35,651 bases of DNA from Gammaproteobacteria bacterium (GCA_030429005.1 JAUIDP010000029.1:1-35651), one strand, 5' to 3'. Shown: positions 17,427 through 24,392, counted from the stretch's first letter. Made by a program: numbers and translations. The notes: generated from the letters alone by a model not told the origin.

Positions 17427-17933
17427 TTAAGGATTATCAATACCGTACTTCGAGTGAATCTCCTCGATCTGCGGTTCTTTGGACTGCAGCGCCAGCATTA
17501 ACAGCTCAACCGTGCTCTGCATTGCCGTGGAAGCGCATTGACTGTATGCACTTATCACGTCCGGCGAAATTGTCGAAGTATCTCCGTCAACGAAATACGG
17601 CTCCATCTCCGATAATAGGTTTATGCCGCACTCGCTTTGCATGTTGGAGACCAAATCACCACCTAGCGCCTCCCAGGACACAGCCGAATAGAGAAGCTCG
17701 ACCAGCTCATTGACAGCGTGAGACTGCGTCTCATCATCAAGCGGGGCCAGGTAACTTGCGGCAGCGCGGTCAACGTATCCACCCAACGCTTTTTGGACCA
17801 CTCGCTCCCAACGAGCCTCCCAGTCCTCAATCATCCGTGAGTCAAGTTGCTGAGCATTGGCTGAGAAACCTGCCCCTATCAAGAGCCAAAAGAGTGATAT
17901 GGATGAAGCGATCCTGAATCTAAAGTTCTTCAT
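17427..17933 (-). CDS. Secreted protein of unknown function
   Basis: A 168-residue protein with a clear signal peptide (MKNFRFRIASSISLFWLLIGAGFSANAQQ). The mature part is mostly helical and acidic (LDSRMIEDWEARWERVVQKAL, HAVNELVELLYSAVSW, STAMQSTVELLMLALQSKEP). Two Cys residues (SECGINL and YSQCAST) could form a disulfide. It is broadly like small DUF2059-type periplasmic proteins, but I do not claim that. ATG 17933 is preferred to 17951 because it gives a standard signal peptide. Confidence 0.6.
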   Translation of the reverse strand: MKNFRFRIASSISLFWLLIGAGFSANAQQLDSRMIEDWEARWERVVQKALGGYVDRAAASYLAPLDDETQSHAVNELVELLYSAVSWEALGGDLVSNMQSECGINLLSEMEPYFVDGDTSTISPDVISAYSQCASTAMQSTVELLMLALQSKEPQIEEIHSKYGIDNP

Positions 17934-17950
17934 AGATACGAACTCTACCA

Positions 17951-18076
17951 TTAAATCCGTGTTCTACTTCTTTTGGAATGACTTGGGCTAGACGGGTCGA
18001 CTCCCAATACGTTGGTGCTAATAAAATCAAGGAATGCGCTGAGTTCGGCATATTCCTGTTCTCGTTTGGGCGACAT
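17951..18076 (-). CDS. Possible 41-residue small protein
   Basis: An ATG-to-TAA frame reading MSPKREQEYAELSAFLDFI, then STNVLGVDPSSPSHSKRSRTRI. An acidic helical start and basic tail look protein-like and give a better reading than the alternative 60-residue frame here. There is no clear ribosome site and no homologue I can name. It ends 17 nt before the next minus-strand gene. Confidence 0.3.
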   Translation of the reverse strand: MSPKREQEYAELSAFLDFISTNVLGVDPSSPSHSKRSRTRI

Positions 18077-18160
18077 TTCGCGAGGCATAGAACATAACTC
18101 AACTGGGGAACTGCCGACGTCTGCTTTGGTTAAACGCCGTCAGTTTACTTCAGTTAGGCC

Positions 18161-18199
18161 GGGTGGCTGGAATCCGCAGCCAAAAGTGGCCAGTCATCA
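18161..18199 (-). repeat. Array spacer 1 (first palindromic unit only)
   Basis: On the minus strand, starting at the stop codon of the VOC gene, it reads GATGACTGGCCACTTTTGGC then TGCGGATTCCAGCC. This is the first-unit palindrome of the spacer family. No convincing second unit or -10 box was found before the next gene. Confidence 0.5.
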
Positions 18200-18544
18200 A
18201 GGTATGCGCGGCGTGCCCCCATCCATCTCGACAAGTCCCATTGCATTACCCGCCGGGTCTTTGAAAAGGCCCAGAACGACGACACCCGGAACCTCGAAAC
18301 GCGGTACATCAACAGTGCCTCCCTCCTTTTCAATTAACGACAGATGTGCGGCCACATCCGGAACACCGATATAGATACGTTTCTCTGCCGGGTCCCTGCG
18401 GATCGCGCACTCGATCGCGCTCGAAACGGAGACGACAAACTTGCCCTGACTATCAATATCCCATTGGAAGACCGACGAGTAGAAATTGATGAGGTCCATG
18501 TCGTCGGGACCGGCGAAGTCTAAGAAAACAACAGGGAATGTCAT
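18197..18544 (-). CDS. VOC-superfamily protein (glyoxalase/bleomycin-resistance fold)
   Basis: A 115-residue single-unit VOC protein. The N-terminal half (FLDFAGPDDMDLINFYSSVFQWDID) and C-terminal half (VPRFEVPGVVVLGLFKDPAGNAMGLVE) show the paired beta-alpha-beta-beta-beta modules; FKDPAGNAMGLVE carries the family's metal-site Glu. YIGVPDVAAHLSLIEKEGG is the usual connecting stretch. Members include glyoxalases, dioxygenases and binding proteins, so the substrate is open. It is preceded by spacer 2 with a -10-like box 46 nt before the ATG, and followed by spacer 1. Confidence 0.8.
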   Translation of the reverse strand: MTFPVVFLDFAGPDDMDLINFYSSVFQWDIDSQGKFVVSVSSAIECAIRRDPAEKRIYIGVPDVAAHLSLIEKEGGTVDVPRFEVPGVVVLGLFKDPAGNAMGLVEMDGGTPRIP

Positions 18545-18563
18545 CTCGTTATAGAGTCCTTGG

Positions 18564-18640
18564 ACGGCGGCTACGGGTCAGTGGCTGCCATTCTACCGCG
18601 ACTCGTACGTGCGACCACAAAGGGCCAGGAACGGTTGTAC
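18564..18640 (-). repeat. Array spacer 2, with -10-like TAGAAT
   Basis: In gene direction: first unit ACAACCGTTCCTGGCCC, a variable middle, TAGAAT (18595-18590), then second unit GGCAGCCACTGACCCGTAGC. It lies between two VOC genes; the -10 box is 46 nt before the downstream ATG. Confidence 0.65.
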
Positions 18641-18654
18641 TAGGATCGCAGAAT

Positions 18655-19224
18655 TCAGGCCATACCATGCGCATCGGGAATAGGTGATGGCTTCCCTTCG
18701 GGACGTGCTTTCAATTCGGTTTCGCTAGCGCCCGCGCGATAACGTGTCAGGAGCGCCTCAGGGTCCACTTCTACCCCGACAGGATTGTTTGCAAATGCTT
18801 CACTACGCATATAGTCGAAGGCGTCTTTGGAGTTACAGGATTCGACCTGAAGCTCGATTCGGTTTCCGTCCGGATCCTGATAATAAAAAGAAAGCGTGAA
18901 GCCGTGATGAACTGGCCAGTAGGGAGTGAGCCCCTGGTCCTTGAGTCTGGCGTAGGTTTCGAGTAGGTCTGCTGCTGAGGCGTATGTGTAGGCGACATGG
19001 TTGAGGCCAATCTCGCCGGGACCTGAATCCGCGGGCGCGTCAGGCTTCAGCACATCAAGATTCGCGATGGCGAAACGATGGCTTTCATCATCATAGGTCA
19101 GGAAAGCAAGTGCAGGATCGCCATGCACAATCTCCGCGCCGAAAACGTTGATATACCAGGTCTTCATTTCCTCAAAACGACGCGTCATAAAGACAACATG
19201 CGAGAAGGTAGGGGGCGTTGCCAT
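18655..19224 (-). CDS. VOC-family extradiol-dioxygenase-like protein
   Basis: A 189-residue VOC protein resembling type I extradiol (catechol) dioxygenases. The three expected Fe ligands can be seen as His in FSHVVFMTR, His in GLNHVAYTYAS and Glu in GNRIELQVES. ADLLETYARLKDQGLTPYWPVHHG and SFYYQDPDGNRIELQVE match the family. The C-terminal 50 residues (FDYMRSEAFANNPVGVEVDPE ...) are a typical extension. I start at ATG 19224 because it gives the domain N-terminus with AAAGGA upstream; a longer frame to 19329 runs through the spacer repeat. The substrate is not known. Confidence 0.82.
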   Translation of the reverse strand: MATPPTFSHVVFMTRRFEEMKTWYINVFGAEIVHGDPALAFLTYDDESHRFAIANLDVLKPDAPADSGPGEIGLNHVAYTYASAADLLETYARLKDQGLTPYWPVHHGFTLSFYYQDPDGNRIELQVESCNSKDAFDYMRSEAFANNPVGVEVDPEALLTRYRAGASETELKARPEGKPSPIPDAHGMA

Positions 19225-19250
19225 ATCTGTACGTCCTTTCAACTGAGAAC

Positions 19251-19434
19251 CCTGGCCGCTTCGAGTCATTAACAGACCGCCAGTGTACCACCCTCGATAG
19301 ACTACTATGTGAGGTTTCCTGCCGTTCAAGTGTCCGAAATTCCGATCCGGAGATTTGAACGGCTGCTTGCATCAACAACAGACGTTCGGAGTGCATACCG
19401 CAACGGGCAGAAAACGGCCAGGGGCGGACGGTCG
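19251..19434 (-). repeat. Array spacer 3 (long form), with -10-like TACACT
   Basis: In gene direction: first unit GACCGTCCGCCCCTGGCCG just after the stop, a middle of about 110 nt, TACACT (19287-19282) and second unit TTAATGACTCGAAGCGGCC. The part from about 19261 to 19305 is nearly identical to 23757-23801 in spacer 10. Confidence 0.7.
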
Positions 19435-19437
19435 CGA

Positions 19438-20235
19438 TTAGCACGGAACCGCTGAAAGAGCGGAACCGACTACATTAAGGAACGCGTTGAGTATCTCAGT
19501 AGTGACTCGGCCCCGATTGAAGACGATATCGCACAGGAACAGAAAGACGACTCCTAGCCAAGCGAGATACACGAATCCAAGATAACTGCTGTGAATGATC
19601 GTTAGCAGCCAATTCTGCTCAAAGATGTAGAAGTAAGAACAAATAAGCGTTGAGACCGCGAGCAAGACACCCGGCAGGAACAGATGCATCATTGCCTGCG
19701 GCTTCAGGAAGGAAACCAATAAAAGCAGGATGAAGGCTGCCGCGTTGCTGGCAGTGAATATTCGAATATCACGCTTAAGTTCGGTAGCTACACCCATGTA
19801 GCTCGAATGAATGAAGTTCGAAATCTGTTCGTTCGCAGCCTGTAACAGCGCGATATTCGTATTAAATCCGCTCTCGAACCAGTCTTGCCATTTCTCGCGG
19901 CATTCGCAGTCCAAGTCTCTGACCGTTGCCAATGCGGTAGCCCATTGCTCATGGACCTTGTTTCTAAGGTCGGTCTTTAGATGCTCTATCTGGGCCTCGT
20001 TCTTCTCGTACATCGACTGCGCCAGCCTCGCTAACGCGTTCTCCGATTCAGGCGACCGAATTGCATCGATAGAAGCATCAACTCGCTCCTGCGCCTGCGA
20101 CTCAATGTAGTCCGCCGCAAAGTCTTCGACCCAGCCGGGGACCGAATAGGTCAATGAGAAGAACGTTAGAAAAATCGCCGCTCCGACAACGCCGATCGAG
20201 CGCAATGACAGCTTTTGCAGAACCGTGTTATCCAT
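19438..20235 (-). CDS. Unknown membrane protein with coiled-coil periplasmic domain
   Basis: A 265-residue protein I do not recognise. One N-terminal membrane segment (SIGVVGAAIFLTFFSLTYSV) leads to a charged helical domain of about 130 residues (ESQAQERVDASIDAIRS ... EAQIEHLKTDLRNKVHEQW), probably a coiled coil, with a Cys pair in LDCECREKW. Three C-terminal helices follow (AAFILLLLVSFL, LFLPGVLLAVSTLICSYFYIF and LGFVYLAWLGVVFLFLCDIVF). The topology recalls sensor or scaffold proteins, but no catalytic domain is present. Spacer 4, with a perfect TATAAT, lies upstream. Confidence 0.6.
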   Translation of the reverse strand: MDNTVLQKLSLRSIGVVGAAIFLTFFSLTYSVPGWVEDFAADYIESQAQERVDASIDAIRSPESENALARLAQSMYEKNEAQIEHLKTDLRNKVHEQWATALATVRDLDCECREKWQDWFESGFNTNIALLQAANEQISNFIHSSYMGVATELKRDIRIFTASNAAAFILLLLVSFLKPQAMMHLFLPGVLLAVSTLICSYFYIFEQNWLLTIIHSSYLGFVYLAWLGVVFLFLCDIVFNRGRVTTEILNAFLNVVGSALSAVPC

Positions 20236-20263
20236 AACAAACAGCCATCCCAGCGAAGAAAAT

Positions 20264-20344
20264 CGAATATCCGCTGTGGGTCAGAAGTGGAAATTATAGC
20301 TTATAGCAACTGGATTTCCGCTTTCGGCCAGAAGCGGAAGTTCG
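20264..20344 (-). repeat. Array spacer 4 (best-formed example), with TATAAT
   Basis: In gene direction the first unit is a clean hairpin, TTCCGCTT (20339-20332) and AAGCGGAA (20323-20316), with an 8-nt loop reading CTGGCCGA. A perfect TATAAT (20298-20293) follows, then second unit TTCCACTTCTGACCCACAGC. The outer ends CGAACTTCCGCT and AGCGGATATTCG are also near-complementary. The -10 box is 58 nt before the ATG at 20235. Confidence 0.8.
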
Positions 20345-20362
20345 TCGCACTGCAGGCATTGA

Positions 20363-20731
20363 CTAATCAAAAGCAAAATTCACACCTACATATATTAGAC
20401 AAACCACAGTTGCCGCCGCTGTGAAGCGGACAATCAAATTCTGCGGTCGTTTGATCTTTCCAATGCCTAGCCCAACTACTAGCGAGAGGACGTAGGCTCC
20501 GAACCCCATGATCCACATTGCGTAAAAAGCGAAAGCGTCTTCTCCAGTGCGTTGATTCAAATAGAAATCCAACGATACGTAAAGAAACGCGAATGAAAGC
20601 GGAGCTATGCTACCGAGTGCCGACGCAGCAAGAGGTCGAAAAGAAGGCCGAATCACTGAGCGCCAAATCAGAACTGTGGGAACAGCGAAATAAATCGTGC
20701 AGGCGATCAGGCTAAGAGCTTCGTCGTCGAT
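20363..20731 (-). CDS. Small membrane protein with apparently lost ATG start
   Basis: From GTG 20656 the frame encodes 97 residues with three membrane helices (including FYAMWIMGFGAYVLSLVVGL and FTAAATVVCLIYVGVNFAF). The same frame stays open upstream and encodes another convincing helix (LSLIACTIYFAVPTVLIW) after EIDDEA, back to a TGA. No ATG, GTG or TTG exists in this upstream part. An ATC at 20731-20729 sits just after TTGAGGTTTCGAA, where an ATG would be expected, giving (M)DDEALSLIACTIYF. Either the ATG mutated to ATC, or translation starts at GTG 20656 and lacks the first helix. Function is unknown. Confidence 0.5.
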   Translation of the reverse strand: MDDEALSLIACTIYFAVPTVLIWRSVIRPSFRPLAASALGSIAPLSFAFLYVSLDFYLNQRTGEDAFAFYAMWIMGFGAYVLSLVVGLGIGKIKRPQNLIVRFTAAATVVCLIYVGVNFAFD

Positions 20732-20761
20732 TTCGAAACCTCAAGATTCGATTGCGTAGCG

Positions 20762-20910
20762 AGTGGCTGCAACGGGTTGCGGAATCAATCAGTGGTTGCA
20801 ACACGCAGACTCTCTCAAGAGACGTTACAATTCTATTCACCGGCAGGGAAATTTGCCGAATGTGTTGCGACGATCTATTGAATCCGCAGCCAAGAGCAGC
20901 CGCCCGTATG
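20762..20910 (-). repeat. Array spacer 5, with 26-bp inverted repeats 57 bp apart
   Basis: In gene direction a first unit GGCGGCTGCTCTTGGCTGCG runs into GATTCAATAG. A 26-bp motif at 20862-20887 and its inverted copy at 20779-20804 match at 20 of 26 positions. The left copy, reversed, matches 26333-26358 at 24 of 26. The motif contains TTGCAACCACYGATTGA. No -10 box at the usual place was found. Confidence 0.65.
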
Positions 20911-20932
20911 CTTCCGGTTCAGTGAGAACACT

Positions 20933-21610
20933 CTATTCATTTGTGGTCAACGTAGAGACCATAACTGCCCGTGTACGAGATTCAGTATCCCACCAGAACC
21001 TCTTGTCGTCTTTCTTCAATGCGTAATACACGCTGATAGGTAAGGTGCAGAGCCCGATAAATCCGAGAAACGGCCGCCATCCAAAATTCGGCGGATATCC
21101 TACTTCGTTGGCGGGGACAATCTTAAAGCCTAAGACGTACTCGCCTAGTGTTTGCCGGTCTTTGAAAGGAGTATAGAAAAAATAGAAATAGAGCGCAGCA
21201 AAACAGGCTAGTACCGCAGGAAGCGCGAAAAATGCATCTGAGGGCCGGGTAAACTTGCGCACAAAAAACCACTCGAAAGTCCCTGTATGTTGGCCTTCAG
21301 CAACAAGCATCGGGATAGCTGTTATCGGCACTACGATAAGCAGAACAAGGGCGAAATCGAGGTAGAATGCCCCGAGTCTTCGCCATACTCCGACGACCCT
21401 GTCGTCTTGAATTTTCACCTTTTGATTTGGTCGAAGTACCAAGAAAAGTACCAGCGCAATGCTGATTATGATGCTCAAAATTGACGAGTGTGCTCCGACA
21501 ACACACCTGCTATTTATGCAAGACGACTGTACGCCAAGGTACTCGCCTGAATAGGACGCGCTGATATACAGCGCGAATATGACGAGCAAAAATGTGACTA
21601 GTCTTGCCAT
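20933..21610 (-). CDS. RDD-family membrane protein
   Basis: A 225-residue membrane protein. The RDD signature is present as VGVWRRLGAFYLDFALVLL (Arg and Asp-Phe positions) and RQTLGEYVLGFKIV. Two extra N-terminal helices (VTFLLVIFALYISASYSG and SILSIIISIALVLFLVL) flank a Cys-containing loop (SSCINSRCVVG). RDD helices continue with ALVLLIVVPITAIPMLV, FFALPAVLACFAALYFYFF and PFLGFIGLCTLPISVYYAL. RDD proteins are often linked to transport or membrane housekeeping; the exact role is unknown. Spacer 6, with TACAAT, lies upstream. Confidence 0.85.
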   Translation of the reverse strand: MARLVTFLLVIFALYISASYSGEYLGVQSSCINSRCVVGAHSSILSIIISIALVLFLVLRPNQKVKIQDDRVVGVWRRLGAFYLDFALVLLIVVPITAIPMLVAEGQHTGTFEWFFVRKFTRPSDAFFALPAVLACFAALYFYFFYTPFKDRQTLGEYVLGFKIVPANEVGYPPNFGWRPFLGFIGLCTLPISVYYALKKDDKRFWWDTESRTRAVMVSTLTTNE

Positions 21611-21646
21611 TCTTTGGGCAGATTCTCGTTTTCCAGGGCAATGATC

Positions 21647-21728
21647 GTGAACGTCCGTTTCGGGTCAGTAGTAGTAATTGTACGCGACTCCAGGCGTCGG
21701 GCCGCCTCCGGCCACTAGCGGCCATCGA
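21647..21728 (-). repeat. Array spacer 6, with TACAAT
   Basis: In gene direction: first unit GGCCGCTAGTGGCCGGAGGC, a middle, TACAAT (21682-21677), then second unit ACTACTGACCCGAAACGGAC ending GTTCACG. The -10 box is about 67 nt before the ATG at 21610. Confidence 0.75.
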
Positions 21729-21735
21729 GACGCGA

Positions 21736-22206
21736 TCAAGTCAGCTCACGGTCAAAGCTGATGCCGCCACGCTCTAGCAGGCCGACACTCTGCCCATCAA
21801 GTAGCTGGGGCGCGCGACGCACGAACATCTGAAACCCGGTTGCCACCAACGAAATCGTGCCCTCTTGACAGTCAAATCGGTACGAATGCTGAGTCATCTT
21901 TCCGTTCGGCGTTGGTTCCGGCTCGCCGCGATGCAGGTCAGCTATTTCGATAGTTCCTTGCGGTGACTCAATGTCAATAACCACGCTATGCGCGTTACTA
22001 AAGACCATCGTCACAGGGGCAACCCAGAATCTGAAATATGTCTCGTCTTCCTGAGGCTTGACCCATTTAAAAATGTAGTCGAGGTCAATCAGAAACTCGA
22101 ACTGATCTGGGTTCGCAAAAAAGGACCAAACCGTGGCATCGTGCCATCCCATCTGAAGAAAATCGCCATCGTCCCAGCGAGTTTTCTCAAGTTTATACGC
22201 GTCCAT
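21736..22206 (-). CDS. Unknown soluble protein (GWHDA-type)
   Basis: A 156-residue protein with no signal peptide or membrane helix. Conserved-looking stretches are LQMGWHDATVWSFF, FEFLIDLDYIFKWVKP, YFRFWVAPVTMVFSNAHSV and QGTIEIADLHRGEP. The abundance of aromatics and beta-prone segments suggests a beta-sandwich. I recall uncharacterised proteins with the GWHDA and LDYIFKW pattern, but no named family. ATG 22206 is chosen over TTG 22215. Spacer 7 lies upstream. Confidence 0.6.
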   Translation of the reverse strand: MDAYKLEKTRWDDGDFLQMGWHDATVWSFFANPDQFEFLIDLDYIFKWVKPQEDETYFRFWVAPVTMVFSNAHSVVIDIESPQGTIEIADLHRGEPEPTPNGKMTQHSYRFDCQEGTISLVATGFQMFVRRAPQLLDGQSVGLLERGGISFDRELT

Positions 22207-22234
22207 TCTGTTCAATCTGGCTGGGTAATTTGGG

Positions 22235-22422
22235 AGTTAGCGACCGGCTGGTTAGGGTCATCTACCGACCTTGAGTCTATCACTGATTGACGGACAGCTT
22301 TGCTGGGCGTTCCTGCCTGTCGCAGGCGTTGCCGCGGTAACGTCCGACGCGATCGACCGCTGCTGCTGAGAGCTGCCGCTCAACTCGCACCAGGCAGAAC
22401 TTCCGAGTGCGGCCATTACCGG
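22235..22422 (-). repeat. Array spacer 7 (long form), with -10-like TAGACT
   Basis: The first unit begins inside the stop of the CPCC gene: AATGACCGGTAATGGCCGCA, then CTCGGAAGTTC. TAGACT is at 22279-22274 and the second unit contains GTAGATGACCC. Positions 22241-22376 form a roughly 136-bp direct repeat (about 80 percent identity by eye) with 23136-23271. Confidence 0.75.
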
Positions 22423-22686
22423 TCATTCAAGACCTGCTGCCGATAACTGAGCATCCGGAATCCAGTCTTCGGGAGGTCTGGTTGTCGTGGACGACCATTT
22501 CTTTCCGTTCTCAATCCACTTTTGGCGCAACCCATTATGCGCGGAACTGAAATCGTCGTAGCCAAACTCCGTGCCACAGCAAGGGCAAATCTCGAAAGAC
22601 GAATGCCCACGCGCATCGTATGCAGGGTCGTGCAAGTCTCCATATCCGCATACTGGGCACATGTTTTTCGGAGAATCTGTGGTCAT
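22423..22686 (-). CDS. CPCC-family cysteine-rich protein
   Basis: An 87-residue protein with two Cys pairs, MCPVCGYGDL and ICPCCGTEFGYDDFS, forming a probable zinc ribbon. HNGLRQKWIENGKKW and PPEDWIPDAQLS complete the pattern. This is the CPCC (cysteine-rich CPCC) family, common as lone small genes in accessory DNA and of unknown function. It has spacer 8 with a perfect TATAAT 56 nt upstream and spacer 7 directly downstream. Confidence 0.88.
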   Translation of the reverse strand: MTTDSPKNMCPVCGYGDLHDPAYDARGHSSFEICPCCGTEFGYDDFSSAHNGLRQKWIENGKKWSSTTTRPPEDWIPDAQLSAAGLE

Positions 22687-22721
22687 TTGAGAATCTGCAG
22701 GTGACTAATTCATGAACGACA

Positions 22722-22791
22722 GGTTCGCTTGCGGAGTAGCCATTATAACCTGCGCCAAATCAATGGGTGCTTTCGGCCAAGAGCGGCCTTC
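22722..22791 (-). repeat. Array spacer 8, with TATAAT
   Basis: In gene direction, directly after the stop of the preceding gene: first unit AAGGCCGCTCTTGGCCGAAA, a middle, TATAAT (22747-22742), then a degenerate second unit GGCTACTCCGCAAGCG. The -10 box is 56 nt before the ATG at 22686. Confidence 0.7.
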
Positions 22792-23119
22792 AACTTGACG
22801 AATCGCCTTCGCTATCAAAGTACGGCTCTCCGGTCGGAAAGAAGAAATCATATCGGTCGCTAAATCGCTTCAGCGTAGAATCAACATCCACTGCGAGTTG
22901 CAATGCTTGAAGAACGTCCGCACCGTAGATTGTGTCGTTAATCTCCACAGGAAAACCCTGATATTCCCTACGACAAGCACCAGTTAGCTTATTCACAGCA
23001 AAATCAACTGAACTCGGCTCTACTAAGGCGGGAGCACCTATCCGAATAGTAAATTCCGACCTGTCGTCTTGGCCTTTGGGCGCCCAATAAAGGCGTCTTT
23101 CCGCAATAGATTTCATCAT
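22790..23119 (-). CDS. Unknown small soluble protein (DUF6968-like)
   Basis: A 109-residue protein with AERRLYWAPKGQDDRSEFTI, IRIGAPALVEPSSVDFAVN, CRREYQGFPVEINDTIYGAD and VLQALQLAVDVDSTLKRF. The layout resembles DUF6968-type proteins, which sometimes appear near polymorphic-toxin immunity genes, but this is from memory and tentative. No signal or membrane segment is present. The ATG at 23119 (or 23116) avoids an upstream extension that enters spacer 9. Confidence 0.55.
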   Translation of the reverse strand: MMKSIAERRLYWAPKGQDDRSEFTIRIGAPALVEPSSVDFAVNKLTGACRREYQGFPVEINDTIYGADVLQALQLAVDVDSTLKRFSDRYDFFFPTGEPYFDSEGDSSS

Positions 23120-23130
23120 CTTCGCTTTGA

Positions 23131-23333
23131 TTTTCGACCGGCAGGTTTGGGTCATCTACCGACCTCGAGTCTACCACTGAATGACGGGGCGCTATGCTGA
23201 GCTTTCCTGCCAGTCGCAGGCGTTTCCGCGGTAACGCCGTTCGATTCCGTCCGCTCTTGAAAGTAGCTGCCTATCAATTCAAACCTTCAAAAACTTCGGG
23301 ACTCGGCCAGGCGCGGAAGTTCGGATCGCAAAG
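23131..23333 (-). repeat. Array spacer 9 (long form), with -10-like TAGACT
   Basis: In gene direction: first unit CGAACTTCCGCGCCTGGCCG shortly after the stop, a middle of about 130 nt with AGCGGACG and CAGGCGTTTCC segments, TAGACT (23173-23168), then GTAGATGACCC. Positions 23136-23271 pair with 22241-22376 of spacer 7 as a direct repeat spaced 895 bp. Confidence 0.75.
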
Positions 23334-23339
23334 GCAGTA

Positions 23340-23738
23340 CTAGGATATCGCGGTCCGCAGGCTTCGCTTCCACACAAGCCAAAATGTGAGCCCGGCGACA
23401 ATTCCGATCGAAACATACTGTACCAATAGATCGGCAAGCGGCTTCTTCTCCGGTGTCATCAAGGCGCCGAAGACGCCGGCCAGAGCACCGCCAAACAACG
23501 CGAGCCACCAAGTTACGTGGCCGAATCTGCGGCACACCAAAAAGAATGGGAGCCCTACTACAATCGCAGCAAGAACTGAGAAGGGAAGGAACATCAGAAA
23601 AACGGCTCCCAGAAAAATGAGTGCGTCCCACGGCCCCTCAATTGTGGGCTCAAAAGGCAAGGCACGGATTGCCATTATTGACGGCGGTACTTCACAAGCT
23701 GCCAGAAAGCCGAGGAACGTCGCGCCCTTCTCAGTCAT
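23340..23738 (-). CDS. Unknown membrane protein, three to four helices
   Basis: A 132-residue protein with hydrophobic segments ALIFLGAVFLMFLPFSVLA, IVVGLPFFLVCRRF, WWLALFGGALAGVFGALM and YVSIGIVAGLTFWLVW. No catalytic motif is seen, and I do not recognise a named family. ATG 23738 is supported by the -10-like box of spacer 10 about 40 nt upstream. A frame on the opposite strand (23386-23745) is a shadow. Confidence 0.6.
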   Translation of the reverse strand: MTEKGATFLGFLAACEVPPSIMAIRALPFEPTIEGPWDALIFLGAVFLMFLPFSVLAAIVVGLPFFLVCRRFGHVTWWLALFGGALAGVFGALMTPEKKPLADLLVQYVSIGIVAGLTFWLVWKRSLRTAIS

Positions 23739-23746
23739 GAATTAGC

Positions 23747-23875
23747 AATGTCACTCTTGGGTCATCAACAGACCGTCAGTGTACCACCCTCGATAGACTG
23801 CTTTAGCGAGGTATCCGGACATTCAATATTCACTATTTCGAATCCGACAATCTGTAGGGCTGCTTGCTTCGACCG
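23747..23875 (-). repeat. Array spacer 10, with -10-like TACACT
   Basis: In gene direction: GGCGGTCGAAGCAAGCAGCC after the stop, a middle, TACACT (23783-23778), then CTGTTGATGACCCAAGAGTG. Closely related to spacer 3. Its first unit lacks the usual CTGGCC core. Confidence 0.65.
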
Positions 23876-23876
23876 C

Positions 23877-24392
23877 CTACGTCTCAGCCTCTATTTCATC
23901 GAGAAGCTCGTTACATAGATCCTGAAACGACTTTCGCCACTGCTGAGGATCCCCTAAGTACGCGTACTGGTAGTAAGAGCTTCCAAAACTCTGTTTGAAT
24001 CGATATCGAAACGCTTCCCACGCTTCGTCCTCCATGAATCCTTGTTGGTACTGAAAATAGTAGTTGTCCAGTGTTACCAATCCCTTGGATGCCATCATGA
24101 TATTCGTTGCGACGTACTCGGCGCCAATCGTTTCATAATCGTTGACTAACGAATCGCCAAGTTCTCCGGATTCATAGGCGGATTGCATTTCCTTGACCAC
24201 AGTCCCGAGTAGAGCCTCATTTTCCGCAAACGCACCGACGTGTTCAGCGCCATATATTGCTCGCTCCTGATACTGCTCGGCAATCGCGATCTCCTGTGTC
24301 TGCTTCATCTGCATACCAACAAAGACCAGCGAGGCAACCAATGCGAAGATACCGACTACTTCGATCCAATCTTTTAGCTTTGCCGGGTCCAT
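23877..24392 (-). CDS. Unknown protein with N-terminal membrane anchor
   Basis: A 171-residue protein: short cytoplasmic start (MDPAKLKDWIE), one membrane helix (VVGIFALVASLVFVGMQM), then a long helical domain (KQTQEIAIAEQYQERAIY, LLGTVVKEMQSAYESG, YEYVATNIM-like stretch, YYFQYQQGFMEDEAWEAFRYRF, WRKSFQDLCNELLDEIE). The opening pattern, helix then VGMQMKQTQEIAIAEQYQ, is shared by many uncharacterised marine proteins. No enzyme motif is seen. Spacer 11, with TACAAT, lies upstream. Confidence 0.62.
   Translation of the reverse strand: MDPAKLKDWIEVVGIFALVASLVFVGMQMKQTQEIAIAEQYQERAIYGAEHVGAFAENEALLGTVVKEMQSAYESGELGDSLVNDYETIGAEYVATNIMMASKGLVTLDNYYFQYQQGFMEDEAWEAFRYRFKQSFGSSYYQYAYLGDPQQWRKSFQDLCNELLDEIEAET

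Noticed and set aside
17920..18102. 60-codon minus-strand frame overlapping a secreted-protein start
   Set aside because: It overlaps the signal peptide of the next gene and looks less protein-like than the 41-residue frame in the same gap.
22250..22400. Possible small structured RNA in the long spacer middles
   Set aside because: A short CCTGC/GCAGG hairpin is present, but nothing shows an independent promoter or terminator. I treat it as part of the spacer repeat.
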